A stretch of 64,000 nucleotides of DNA from positions 124,001 to 188,000 of the forward strand of contig JAYGEX010000019.1 in the NCBI GenBank assembly GCA_046582185.1, in the 5' to 3' direction. Every line of letters begins with the position of its first letter. Within the stretch, counting starts at the first letter, position 1. The notes beneath the pieces were generated by a model that worked only from the letters and a program-made list of their open reading frames with translations, did not search any database and was not told where the DNA came from. A program made the position numbers and the translations under genes. The stretch comes from GCA-002726655 sp046582185. GTDB lineage: Bacteria; Pseudomonadota; Gammaproteobacteria; Pseudomonadales; Azotimanducaceae. Shown here in pieces: positions 45,399 to 54,397 of the stretch.

Positions 45399-46565
45399 AT
45401 GGATCTACAACAAAGTGATGAACAAAAGCTGATTGTTGCCATGGTGCGCCGATTCGTTCACGAAGAGATACAGCCACTGGAGATGAACCTGGATCCCGAC
45501 GCCGACGCTTTACCTCCGGAGGACAAGGAGCGGCTGATTGCCAAAGTTAAAGAGATGGGCTTGTACGGCCTTGATATACCTGAAGAATTTGGCGGCCCAG
45601 GCCTGGATATGGTGACCCGTACGCTGATTGCGATAGAAATGTCACAGCACAAAGCCGGACTTTATGCTCCCTGTTATGGCGTCTTTGGTGGTGCAGGTCT
45701 GGCACAGTTATATGAAGCAGACGAATATCAAAAGGAGCGATACCTATATCCAACATTAAGGGGTGAGAAGAAGGGTTTTTTTGGACTAACGGAACCATCC
45801 GGCGGCTCTGATCCAGCGCGGGCTATTCAAACAAAGGCTGTGAAGGATGGAGATGATTGGGTGATTAACGGCTCCAAGATCTTTATTTCCGGAGCGGATA
45901 TCGCTGATTATGGTTTGGTTTTCGCAAGAACCTCGCCGGACAAGGGCAGAGGTGGTGTCACCTGCTTTATCGTTGATACCGATACGCCGGGTTTTCATGT
46001 TCGTCGTATTGTGCACACCCTGCGCTCGGCCCACTATGCCACTGAATTGCAGTTCGAAGAGATGCGAGTGCCTGACAAGAATATCCTCGGGCAGCTCAAC
46101 AAAGGCTTTGCCATCGCGACGGACCGGCTCACCAGGCAACGGATTCCTTACTCGGCAGGTTGTATTGGTGTGGCTATTAAGGCGCATGAGTTGGCGCTGG
46201 AATACTCAAAAATCAGGGAAACCTTTGGTGCAGCACTTTCATCGAGACAGGCAATACAATGGATGTTGGTCGATAATGAAATTGACATCAAGCAATCGCG
46301 ATGGATTACGCTTGAGGCCGCCGACAGAGCTGATCGCGGTGAAGGTTTTAGAAAAGAAGCTGCCATGGCGAAGCTGGTTGCAACTGAAGCTGCCAGCCGG
46401 GTGGTGGATCGATGCATGCAAATTCACGGGGGATACGGCGTCACCAAAGATTTTCCATTCGAACGTTGGTACCGTGAAATGCGGATCAGGCGAATCGGTG
46501 AAGGGCCAAATGAAGTGCAGCGGCATATCATAGCCAGGGAGATCATCGGCAGTGGCCTGAGATAA
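45399..46565 (+). CDS. Acyl-CoA dehydrogenase
   Basis: 388 residues, typical length. FAD/substrate-binding segments are present: FFGLTEPSGGSDPAR, WVINGSKIFISGADIADYG, CIGVAIKAHELALEYSKIRETFG and MQIHGGYGVTKDFPFERWYRE, the last a family signature. It catalyses alpha,beta-desaturation of an acyl-CoA, passing electrons to ETF; chain length is not deducible. It is convergent with a VOC-domain gene. Confidence 0.95.
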   Translation: MDLQQSDEQKLIVAMVRRFVHEEIQPLEMNLDPDADALPPEDKERLIAKVKEMGLYGLDIPEEFGGPGLDMVTRTLIAIEMSQHKAGLYAPCYGVFGGAGLAQLYEADEYQKERYLYPTLRGEKKGFFGLTEPSGGSDPARAIQTKAVKDGDDWVINGSKIFISGADIADYGLVFARTSPDKGRGGVTCFIVDTDTPGFHVRRIVHTLRSAHYATELQFEEMRVPDKNILGQLNKGFAIATDRLTRQRIPYSAGCIGVAIKAHELALEYSKIRETFGAALSSRQAIQWMLVDNEIDIKQSRWITLEAADRADRGEGFRKEAAMAKLVATEAASRVVDRCMQIHGGYGVTKDFPFERWYREMRIRRIGEGPNEVQRHIIAREIIGSGLR

Positions 46566-46644
46566 GCGCCGACCTTGGAACTTCAAGCCTGAAGCCAGTT
46601 GGACATTGATTAGCTTGGTGAAGCCTGAGCTTCATACCGAATAG

Positions 46645-47031
46645 CTATTTTTTAGGTGAGAGCTGCACAAGTATACCGTTGGCAGATTTTGGGTGTATGA
46701 ACACCTGCGGGCCGCCTACGCCGATCAACTTAACGCCTTTTTCTTCCAGATCCTTGACTGTGGCATCCAGGTCATCCACCTCCATGGCCATGGTGTGTAG
46801 TCCTTCCCCTCTGGATTCTATTGCACGGCCTACTGCCGATTCATCATTCATAGGTGCGACGATTTCGATAAAGCCGCCATTTTCCATTGGGAAAAATGCC
46901 TGCTTGATGCCAAGTGCTTCAGACTCCGCAGTACGTTCCAATTCCATGCCGAGATTATCACGCCAGGTTTTTATGCCTTCATCGATGTCTTTTACCCTGA
47001 TGACTATGTGATCCACGCCTTTCATGCCCAT
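46645..47031 (-). CDS. VOC-family protein, methylmalonyl-CoA epimerase-like
   Basis: 128 residues from ATG 47031, where GAGGAA sits six bases upstream. Two beta-alpha-beta-beta-beta halves carry metal ligands: VDHIVIRVKDID (His), GGFIEIVAP (Glu), GLHTMAMEVDD (His). The glyoxalase/VOC fold and the HIVIRV/GGFIEIV pattern resemble methylmalonyl-CoA epimerase, but related enzymes include glyoxalase and isomerases. Cytoplasmic. Confidence 0.82.
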   Translation of the reverse strand: MGMKGVDHIVIRVKDIDEGIKTWRDNLGMELERTAESEALGIKQAFFPMENGGFIEIVAPMNDESAVGRAIESRGEGLHTMAMEVDDLDATVKDLEEKGVKLIGVGGPQVFIHPKSANGILVQLSPKK

Positions 47032-47189
47032 TTGCTGTTCCTCATTGCTATCTGTTTTATTCGTGGACAGAAGGTACATTATTTTAAGCTCGGATTCTAA
47101 TCCGGTAACGTTGTTGAATCGCAGAGCGGTCACTGCCAAAAAGAATTTCACCAACTCAAAAAGGAGTAATCTGATTCAATTTCGCTACG

Positions 47190-47303
47190 AATAGAGGTTT
47201 ATCTTTATCCGGAATCGTAACGCACATCCATGTGCACTCAAGTATTGCATCCCTGCTAAACACGTCCTGATAAAGATAAACCTCTATTCTTCGCTGACCT
47301 TGT
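47190..47303. repeat. Dispersed structured repeat, copy 2 (long terminal inverted repeat)
   Basis: A 20-bp inverted repeat at 47190-47209 and 47269-47288 is perfect and flanks the same core as the first copy. The core hairpin is GCACAT/ATGTGC here, against GCACA/TGTGC in copy 1: one core base change lengthens the stem. The second hairpin is imperfect in this copy. The two copies look like members of a REP/MITE-like family. It lies in the 479-bp gap between the VOC and TetR genes. Confidence 0.88.
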
Positions 47304-47444
47304 CTGATCATTGTCCACTGACAATAGGGACTTTCGCGAACATAAGCCCTTCAATCGCCGGTGTGGTCACCGCTAAAAACTAAGCTATCGTATCCGTTGC
47401 GTCACAATTTACATTGGATTATCAACCTCAATGGCCAAAAATAT

Positions 47445-47460
47445 TTGTAACGCGTTATAA
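47445..47460. promoter_or_regulatory. Palindrome, candidate TetR operator
   Basis: TTGTAACGCGTTATAA contains the perfect 10-bp palindrome TAACGCGTTA and one mismatch in its extension. It is about 50 bp ahead of the TetR-family start, where an autoregulated repressor would bind. The upstream part of this 479-bp intergenic region is otherwise occupied by the structured repeat. Confidence 0.35.
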
Positions 47461-47510
47461 TAATAAGATATAGTTTCCACCCTTGATTAATCCGGTTGTT
47501 CTTCTTTGTC

Positions 47511-48236
47511 ATGAGTACGCGAGAAAGAGCCAAAGACAGGCGTCGATTAGCGATTGCCGACGCCGCCCGCGCACTGATGAGTGAAGAGGGCGATGCCGGC
47601 TTTTCAATGCGCGCTCTTGCGGTAAAGGCTGGCGTCAGTCTGGCAACCCCTTATAACCTCTTCGGTTCCAAGCAGGAGGTAATTTTCGCGGTCATGGCCG
47701 ATGATGTGAGAAGGGGCGAGGCTTCTGCCCAGGTGGTTGAGGGAGATGAACTGGAAGTTTTCTTTAACCTTATCTCACTGGCGAAAGCACAGTATCGGGA
47801 GGAGCCGAATTATAACCGGGCACTCTTGCTTGCGGTCTTTCATGACGGAGGTCAGCAACATCGTTTAAATTTTGGCTTGCCTCTTCATATCCTGCTCAAA
47901 AATGTGATCGAAAGGGCTATCTCAAAGGGTTACCTGCACATGCAAGTTAATCCTGGCGAGTTTGCAATTAGCCTGGGTTTTACCTTCCTCTCCTGTGCGC
48001 TGGAATGGGCCAATCAGCAGATGTCACTTGAAGAATTCGAGCTGCGCGTACATTACGGCTTTGCCCTGGCACTGTCTGGACTGTCCACCGGCAAGCGTCG
48101 GGACTTTCTCCTGCAGAAAATAATACGTGCACAGAATGCGCTTATTGATATCAGTCAAAGGAATATTGATGCGCTTCCTGTGGAGCTGAAGAGCTCAATC
48201 CTGGATCAAACAATTAAACTAAGAGGCAATGCATGA
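47511..48236 (+). CDS. TetR-family transcriptional regulator
   Basis: 241 residues from ATG 47511. The N-terminal HTH is typical: RRRLAIADAARALMSEEGDAG, then FSMRALAVKAGVSLATPYNLFGSKQEV. The C-terminal ligand domain is all-helical. It is the first gene of a seven-gene co-directional cluster and likely represses it; its stop overlaps the next start by four bases (ATGA). Confidence 0.93.
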   Translation: MSTRERAKDRRRLAIADAARALMSEEGDAGFSMRALAVKAGVSLATPYNLFGSKQEVIFAVMADDVRRGEASAQVVEGDELEVFFNLISLAKAQYREEPNYNRALLLAVFHDGGQQHRLNFGLPLHILLKNVIERAISKGYLHMQVNPGEFAISLGFTFLSCALEWANQQMSLEEFELRVHYGFALALSGLSTGKRRDFLLQKIIRAQNALIDISQRNIDALPVELKSSILDQTIKLRGNA

Positions 48237-48493
48237 CATCGTCAGTGAATAGGAAATCAGTGGTTAGGAAATCCGTAGTTAGAAAATCAAAGTACCCGGA
48301 ATCGAGTGATAACTGGGAGACGATAGCGACCCGAGAGCTGGCGAATATTCCACTCGAAGAAGCTGTCGGACAATTGCAAAGCTGGAATCTGCACGTGTTT
48401 ATGCGACCAGTGACATCGTCGGATTCTGGCCGTGGAGGCAGTCTAATATTGCCAAGCGATATCATTTTTCTTGAGCCACCGCTGAATAAGTGA
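48233..48493 (+). CDS. Small basic protein, unknown
   Basis: 86 residues overlapping the TetR gene by four bases, so translationally coupled. The N-terminus has a repeated RKSVVRKSVVRKS phrase; the rest is ETIATRELANIPLEEAVGQL and LHVFMRPVTSSDSGRG. I recognise no family. Confidence 0.5.
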   Translation: MTSSVNRKSVVRKSVVRKSKYPESSDNWETIATRELANIPLEEAVGQLQSWNLHVFMRPVTSSDSGRGGSLILPSDIIFLEPPLNK

Positions 48494-48494
48494 A

Positions 48495-48743
48495 ATGGCC
48501 AGAGCAACCAATTCAGGTGCAATTATTGAGAGTGTGAGAGTCGCTGCAGCCCATGATGGCGATGCAGAGCTTATTGTGAGTATCAGGTATGACAATGGCG
48601 GTATCTCGGAGGTCACGCTGGATCAGATAGCGAGCGCGGCACTAATGAAAAGTTGTGAGGCCTCGACCATGGAAGAACTTCATGGTCACAGCTGGGAGAA
48701 AATTCGGGAAGCCTTGCAGCTTTCCTACAATCGGTATCTATGA
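48495..48743 (+). CDS. Small protein, unknown
   Basis: 82 residues starting one base after the preceding stop. It reads ARATNSGAIIESVRVAAAHDG, with a strand-rich middle (LIVSIRYDNGGISEV) and a helical tail (MEELHGHSWEKIREALQLSY). No known motif. Position in the operon suggests an accessory role to the amidohydrolase pathway. Confidence 0.55.
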   Translation: MARATNSGAIIESVRVAAAHDGDAELIVSIRYDNGGISEVTLDQIASAALMKSCEASTMEELHGHSWEKIREALQLSYNRYL

Positions 48744-48788
48744 AGCAGATATCTGAATGAAGCAATCTTGTAAATGGGAGAAGGACAA

Positions 48789-50465
48789 ATGTTGGATCTA
48801 CTGATTAAGAACGGGAAGATAATTGATGGTTCAGGAATGCCGGGCTTTTATGGTGATCTCGGGATTAAAGACGGCGTTATCGTCAAAATAGGAAAGGTGG
48901 ATGAAGAGGCAAGTGAAATAATCGATGCGACAAGCAGGGTTGTCTCTCCCGGTTTTATAGACCCGCACACACATTTTGATGCCCAGTTATTGTGGGATGG
49001 CTACGCAAAGCCGGCGATAGAACATGGGGTGACAACCATCGTGCCGGGTAACTGCTCCTTGTCTCTGGCGCCCCTTAAGGCCGAGCACCGGATGAAACTG
49101 GTAGGAATGTTCAATCAGATTGAAGAGATGCCATACAAGGCGTTTGAAGAGGGCGTTGAATGGAACTGGGAAACCTTCAAGGGCTTTGTTAATCGAATCA
49201 AGAAGGGCCTGACCATCAATGTCGCACCGCTCGTCGGCCATAGTGTTTTAAGGCTTTGGGTGATGAATGATGCTGCCATGGAGCGAATAGCCACTGATGA
49301 TGAAATTGCGAAGATGCAGGATCTGCTCAGGGAATGTCTCGATGCTGGCGCCATTGGATTGTCTACCAGCTTTGTAGACATGGATGAAAAGCTGCAACCT
49401 GTTCCCAGTCGCTACGCTGACCAGCGTGAGTTGAACGGCCTTTGTGAAGTCCTGGGCGAATTCGGCAGAATATTGCAGATCGTGCCTGAATTTTATGATG
49501 CAGATCTAACGATTGCCCGCATTGATCAATTGGCGGATATATCCCTTAAGCATGGCATTACCACGACTTTTTCACCGCTATTTGTCAATGGCGATAATGC
49601 GGATGGCGTCACCAGAGTCATGAAACGCGTTGAAGAGCAATTTCAGCTTGGCGCCCGGGTTTGGCCGCAAGTTCAAACCCGCCCAATTGATATCAGTTTT
49701 TCCTTCGAGGTGCCCAGCTTGTTGTTTATGCGCTTGCGAGGTTGGTATGCCCTGCTGAGATTTGGATCTCATGCTGATGTCCTTGCGGCGTTCCAGGACA
49801 AAGATAAACGAGCGGCTTTGGTTGCAGAGGCCGCGCCCATGGAAAGGATGTGGAACAGGCTGATTCTCCGCCAGGTTGAATCTGAACAAAACCAGCAATA
49901 TGTAGGCAAAAAACTTGAAGACATAGCGCAAGAACGTAAGCAATCAGTGATTGATACAATGATCGACTTATCGGTGGAGGAAAACCTGGCGGCCCATTTC
50001 CTTGCGGCGAACATGGGGCACAACAATGACGAACGGGTAAGCGAGTTATTGGCTCATCCTAATGTTCATATCGGTGCCAGCGATGGCGGTGCACATATAC
50101 TCTCATTCGCGACCTTTGGCGATACTGGATACCTGCTTAGCCAGTTTGTGAGAGAGACTGGTCTTTTGGATCTGGAACACGCCATTAAGAAAATTACCAT
50201 GGATACAGCGAAGATATGGGGAATGGAAAATCGCGGCTTGATCCAAAATGGATATGCTGCGGATATCACCATCTTTGATCCTGACACCATCGCCAGAGGC
50301 GAAGAATATTTCGTGCAGGATGTTCCGGGTGATGGAAATCGTTACGTACGCGATGCGATTGGTATTGATACCGTGATTATTAATGGTGCCATTGCGTACG
50401 ATTCAGCGGCTGGTTACAGGGATGAACACCGTGGCCAGATATTGTCTGGCCAGGCTAGATGGTAA
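48789..50465 (+). CDS. D-aminoacylase-like amidohydrolase, copy 2
   Basis: 558 residues from ATG 48789 with AAGGACAA ahead; an in-frame ATG five codons upstream (48774) is less likely. Metal-site motifs: PHTHFDAQLLWDG, a VPGNCSLSLAP cysteine position, and GASDGGAHI with the catalytic Asp. It has the N-terminal DLLIKNGKIIDGSG strand of the superfamily. It is a paralogue of the gene at 29918-31624. It is the first catalytic gene of the TetR operon. Confidence 0.88.
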   Translation: MLDLLIKNGKIIDGSGMPGFYGDLGIKDGVIVKIGKVDEEASEIIDATSRVVSPGFIDPHTHFDAQLLWDGYAKPAIEHGVTTIVPGNCSLSLAPLKAEHRMKLVGMFNQIEEMPYKAFEEGVEWNWETFKGFVNRIKKGLTINVAPLVGHSVLRLWVMNDAAMERIATDDEIAKMQDLLRECLDAGAIGLSTSFVDMDEKLQPVPSRYADQRELNGLCEVLGEFGRILQIVPEFYDADLTIARIDQLADISLKHGITTTFSPLFVNGDNADGVTRVMKRVEEQFQLGARVWPQVQTRPIDISFSFEVPSLLFMRLRGWYALLRFGSHADVLAAFQDKDKRAALVAEAAPMERMWNRLILRQVESEQNQQYVGKKLEDIAQERKQSVIDTMIDLSVEENLAAHFLAANMGHNNDERVSELLAHPNVHIGASDGGAHILSFATFGDTGYLLSQFVRETGLLDLEHAIKKITMDTAKIWGMENRGLIQNGYAADITIFDPDTIARGEEYFVQDVPGDGNRYVRDAIGIDTVIINGAIAYDSAAGYRDEHRGQILSGQARW

Positions 50466-50477
50466 AGGGTGAATCAG

Positions 50478-51446
50478 ATGAGCGACATCACCCAGCGACG
50501 AATCCTTACCAACGGTATTGAACTCAATATCGCCGAACAAATCCCTGCCGCAAAGAAGGAGAACCCTCTGGTCATTATGGTCCATGGCTTTCCGGAATCA
50601 TGGTATTCATGGCGCCACCAGTTTGGGCCGTTGGCAAAGGCTGGATATCATGCAGTTGCTCCTGATATGCGGGGTTATGGCAAGAGTGATAAGCCAGGCG
50701 AGATCGCGGCCTACAATCAGGTTGATATTACCAAGGATATTGTCGGTTTGATTGATGCGCTCGGACATAAAACTGCTGTGGTTATTGGCCATGACTGGGG
50801 TGCGCCAACAGCATGGAGCTGCGCCCTCCATCATCCGGACAAGGTCACTGCAGTTGGTGCCCTTTCGGTGCCGTTTTCTCCTCGTGCAGAAGTCTCGCCA
50901 ATGCAGACCATGAGAAAGATATTCAAAGATATATTTTTCTACCAAATGTACTTTCAGGAGCCTGGGGTGGCTGAAGCAGAATTTGAAGCTGATATAGAGG
51001 TATCGCTACGGAAATTCTTCTTCCTTGCCTCGGCAGAGAATACCAGGACCGCGTTTGAGCCTAGGCCTGCTGACTCGGATATGCTCTCTGACGTAGTTGA
51101 CCCTGGCAAACTTGGCCCCTGGTGTACTAAAGAAGACCTGGACTTTTACGTTGGTGAATTCAAGAGGAGTGGGTTTCGCGGGCCACTAAACTACTATCGA
51201 AATTTTGACTTGAGCTGGGAGCTAACCGAGGGAGCGCCGACGACTATTTCACAGCCGGCTATGTTCGTCGCTGGCGACAAAGACGGTGTCATCGTCATGG
51301 CTGCCGATGCACTTGCTAAGCTGCCGGAACGGGTACCCGACTTACGAATCAATGAACTGATTCCGGGAGTTGGTCATTGGACGCAACAGGAAGCACCAGA
51401 CGAAGTGAATGCTGCCATCCTCCGCTTTCTAGAGATGGTAACTTAA
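50478..51446 (+). CDS. Epoxide-hydrolase-like alpha/beta hydrolase
   Basis: 322 residues from ATG 50478. Alpha/beta-hydrolase motifs: MVHGFPESWYSWRHQF oxyanion loop, GHDWGAPTAW nucleophile elbow with Asp (the epoxide-hydrolase pattern; a Ser would mark an esterase), and GVGHWTQQEAP catalytic His. Cap-domain tyrosines such as in FFYQMYFQ are also expected. It may open epoxides made in the pathway. The next gene starts four bases after its stop. Confidence 0.92.
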   Translation: MSDITQRRILTNGIELNIAEQIPAAKKENPLVIMVHGFPESWYSWRHQFGPLAKAGYHAVAPDMRGYGKSDKPGEIAAYNQVDITKDIVGLIDALGHKTAVVIGHDWGAPTAWSCALHHPDKVTAVGALSVPFSPRAEVSPMQTMRKIFKDIFFYQMYFQEPGVAEAEFEADIEVSLRKFFFLASAENTRTAFEPRPADSDMLSDVVDPGKLGPWCTKEDLDFYVGEFKRSGFRGPLNYYRNFDLSWELTEGAPTTISQPAMFVAGDKDGVIVMAADALAKLPERVPDLRINELIPGVGHWTQQEAPDEVNAAILRFLEMVT

Positions 51447-51449
51447 GCC

Positions 51450-52934
51450 ATGGTTGGAAATGTCTCAATTGTTGGTGCCGGAATTATTGGCCTGTGTACT
51501 GCCTTAGCGCTTGCGCGAAAGGGTAATAATGTCACGATCTATGAGCGGGATGGAGCGCCACCTGAGGGCGGTGCCAACGAAGCTTTCTTTGAATGGCGCA
51601 GAAAAGGGGCGGCGCAGTTTCGCCATCCCCACGCTTTCCTGGGTTTGATGTGTAATATCCTGCAGGGCAACTATCCTGATCTTGTTGAGGACTTCTGGAA
51701 CGCAGGAGCACGGAAGGTAGGCTTTGTAGATCTGTTATCGCCGGAGCTTATGGAAAACTACTCTCCAGCGCCGGGAGATGAAAAGTTGTGGCTGCTAATG
51801 TGCCGCCGGGCGACGATGGAAACTGTACTGCGACGTTATGTAGAGAAGCAGCCGACCATCGAGATCAATAATGCCTCCAATGTCATGGGGATTGTGGCTG
51901 AAGTTGAAGATGGGACCATTAAGATCAACGGGATCAAGCTGGATACCGCAGGTGAGAAATCGGAGGTCCGAACTGAGGTTTTGATTGATGCCTGTGGCAG
52001 AACCAGCAAATTTCCTGGTTGGTTTGCGGAGCTGGGCAACAAAATCGATATAGAAGATGATGCTTCGCAAATCGTATATTACACCCGGCACTATCAATTG
52101 CTACCGGGAATGGAAGAGCCAAAGCGCGATCCGAAGAACCGAAGCGCAGGAGATCTTGGCTTCATTAAGTATGGTGTGTTCCCCGGGGAGGATGGACACT
52201 TTGCGATTATTCTGTGTGTGCCTGACGGGGAAACGGAGTTGCGCGATGCGGTAAAAGATGGCAAACAGTTTGATCGAATATGCAGATCTATCCCTGGCCT
52301 GGTTCCATGGCTTAACAAGGACGTTTCGACTTCAACCACCTCCTCATTCGGCTTTGGTGATATCCACGCTGTATGGCGTCACTTTGTCAAAGACGGCAAG
52401 CCGGTGGCCTTGAATTATTTTGCTGTTGGCGATGCGGCGGTTAGAACCAACCCCCTTTATGGTCGCGGATGTAGTATTGGAATCCTGCATGCACATATAT
52501 TGGCTGATGTGATTAGCGATCATGATGACCCTGTGACGCGGGCGATCGTTTTTGATCAATGTACCGAAGATGAACTCAGGCCTATTTTCAAGACCAGCCT
52601 CAACGAAGATAAGAAAGGCATCAAACGTGCTGCTGCCATTAAAGCGGGAAAGACATTGGATCAAGCTGATTCACTTAAGAAGTGGATAGGTCTCGCGTTC
52701 GGTGATGCAATCGGTGCAGCGGCGAGAGATGAACTTCATGTGATCCGAGGCGCCATGAGGACATTTAATTTACTTGAAAAACCAGGCGCTTTTCTTAAAG
52801 ATTGGTCAATTCGACTTACGATTCTGCGGTATATGTTTCGTGGCCGGGAAAAAAATGCAGCTGCGCGGATTCAGACTGGCCCGAGCCGTCTGGAGATGAT
52901 TAAATTGGTGAGTTCCTATCCGGGAAGTACATAA
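51450..52934 (+). CDS. FAD-dependent oxidoreductase/monooxygenase
   Basis: 494 residues beginning with the Rossmann GAGIIGLCTALALARKG loop. The second FAD motif is YFAVGDAAVRTNPLYGRGC, the GD motif and following Gly-rich helix of flavin monooxygenases. An interior EAFFEWRRKGAAQFRHPHAFL segment is Arg/His-rich. It may oxygenate an unsaturated or aromatic substrate, whose epoxide the neighbouring hydrolase would open; that order is inference. The MBL gene follows after 30 bp. Confidence 0.83.
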   Translation: MVGNVSIVGAGIIGLCTALALARKGNNVTIYERDGAPPEGGANEAFFEWRRKGAAQFRHPHAFLGLMCNILQGNYPDLVEDFWNAGARKVGFVDLLSPELMENYSPAPGDEKLWLLMCRRATMETVLRRYVEKQPTIEINNASNVMGIVAEVEDGTIKINGIKLDTAGEKSEVRTEVLIDACGRTSKFPGWFAELGNKIDIEDDASQIVYYTRHYQLLPGMEEPKRDPKNRSAGDLGFIKYGVFPGEDGHFAIILCVPDGETELRDAVKDGKQFDRICRSIPGLVPWLNKDVSTSTTSSFGFGDIHAVWRHFVKDGKPVALNYFAVGDAAVRTNPLYGRGCSIGILHAHILADVISDHDDPVTRAIVFDQCTEDELRPIFKTSLNEDKKGIKRAAAIKAGKTLDQADSLKKWIGLAFGDAIGAAARDELHVIRGAMRTFNLLEKPGAFLKDWSIRLTILRYMFRGREKNAAARIQTGPSRLEMIKLVSSYPGST

Positions 52935-52964
52935 AATCAATCAAAACTAGCGAAGGGGATTTAG

Positions 52965-53960
52965 ATGATATTTAAACTCAGTATGCCAACGATTGGAAAA
53001 ATGCTCGGTAACATGCTTGGTAAAATCGTCCTTGTTACTTTTACATCATTATCCTTTGCCCACGATGCCTCACCGGTGCCAAAAGCAATGGACCTCGATG
53101 GTTTGCTTGGCGCATTTGGCTGGGATTTGAGCAAAGCAGAAATTACTACGGAAAAGGTAGGCGACAATCTGTCAGTACTGTTTGGGATGGGCGGCAATAT
53201 TGCCGTTAGTATCGGCGATGACGGAGTGCTGATCGTTGATGACCAGTTTCCGGTTCTCATTCCGGATATAAAATCTGCCATTAAGAAGCTTGGTGGCAAA
53301 GGCATCGACTTTGTCGTCAATACCCATTGGCACTTCGATCATGCGGATGGCAATCTCGCCCTTGGTCCTGAAGGTACCTGGATTGTGGCTCAATCAAATT
53401 CGCGAGCCATGATGTTGGATGATCATGTGATCAATCTGGTTAGCGCGGCGTACGAACAGAAGGCTTACCCGAAAAATGCGCTGCCGACGTTGACCTACGA
53501 CGATACCATGCAGTTTCACTTTAACGGCGATCTGATTGATCTTAAACACTATGGGCCTGCTCACACTACTGGAGATACGGCGGTAATTTTTCGTGGTACA
53601 AACGCCGTTCACCTTGGTGATGTCTATAATAATTCCGGCTATCCATTTATTGATGCAGGTAATGGCGGCACTCTGGACGGCGTGATTGAGTTCTGTAAGC
53701 AAACCCTTGCAGAAATAAACAAGGATACAATCGTTATACCTGGCCATGGTCCTATCGCTGATTATCAGGCCCTGGCTGATTATATTTCGATGCTTGAAAC
53801 TGCACGAGAACGCATGATGAAGCTCATCATGAAGGGCGCCTCTTTAGAAGAGGTGATGGCTGCCAAAGTGACTGCTGAGTGGGATAAGAAAAATGGCGAT
53901 AGCACGATGTTTATTAATCGCTCCTATCTGAGCCTTACGCACAAGATAGTTGATCAATAG
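52965..53960 (+). CDS. Exported MBL-fold hydrolase
   Basis: 331 residues with a Sec signal (cleavage near FAHD). The zinc motif is complete: NTHWHFDHADGN at residues 119-130 (HxHxDH), GPAHTTGDTAV and VIPGHGPI. The sequence is of the general MBL group that includes lactonases and class-B3-like lactamases, but the substrate cannot be assigned. It is the last gene of the TetR operon and converges with the YchJ gene (16-bp gap). Confidence 0.88.
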   Translation: MIFKLSMPTIGKMLGNMLGKIVLVTFTSLSFAHDASPVPKAMDLDGLLGAFGWDLSKAEITTEKVGDNLSVLFGMGGNIAVSIGDDGVLIVDDQFPVLIPDIKSAIKKLGGKGIDFVVNTHWHFDHADGNLALGPEGTWIVAQSNSRAMMLDDHVINLVSAAYEQKAYPKNALPTLTYDDTMQFHFNGDLIDLKHYGPAHTTGDTAVIFRGTNAVHLGDVYNNSGYPFIDAGNGGTLDGVIEFCKQTLAEINKDTIVIPGHGPIADYQALADYISMLETARERMMKLIMKGASLEEVMAAKVTAEWDKKNGDSTMFINRSYLSLTHKIVDQ

Positions 53961-53976
53961 TCGGGCGATAATTGTC

Positions 53977-54375
53977 TTATATAAGTTCGCCGCTGGAATA
54001 GACCCACAATCCATCAATCTTCATGAACTGACTAACTTCGTGAAGGCGATGTGCGCGCCCGCCGATCTTGAAGCGGGCGACAAATTCAACGGTGCCTGTT
54101 TCGTCACCTGCTTCACCTAAGGTTGTCTCTATTATCTTTAGGCCAAGCCAATGTTGCGCCTGATCAAGGCTCAGTGACGAAGGGCGGTGAGCGGGTGACC
54201 AGCTAAGCAGAAGGTAATCCGGATCGTTGAGGGCGTATGCCGTATATCTGGATCGCATGAGCTCTTCTGCGCTAGAAGCGGATCGTTTGCCATTTATAAT
54301 GCCCTGGCAACAGGATGCTAAAGACCTTGTTGATCCGCAGGGACAGCCCTGTTCTTCCTTTTTCGAAGCAGTCAT
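53977..54375 (-). CDS. ychJ: YchJ-family SEC-C motif protein
   Basis: 132 residues from ATG 54375. The N-terminus carries CPCGSTRSLASCCQG, a SEC-C zinc-binding motif, then the YchJ domain (MRSRYTAYALNDPDYLLLSW, WLGLKIIET, EFVARFK, LHEVSQFMKIDGLWVYSSG). YchJ proteins lack a proven function. The frame is open upstream to 54459, but that part overlaps the next gene. Confidence 0.9.
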   Translation of the reverse strand: MTASKKEEQGCPCGSTRSLASCCQGIINGKRSASSAEELMRSRYTAYALNDPDYLLLSWSPAHRPSSLSLDQAQHWLGLKIIETTLGEAGDETGTVEFVARFKIGGRAHRLHEVSQFMKIDGLWVYSSGELI

Positions 54376-54397
54376 TGGGCGTCGTTTTCCAATGCGG

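Noticed and set aside
45910..46533. A 207-codon plus-strand frame inside the acyl-CoA dehydrogenase
   Set aside because: It is the alternative frame of a conserved enzyme; Arg/Trp-rich content is typical of a shadow.
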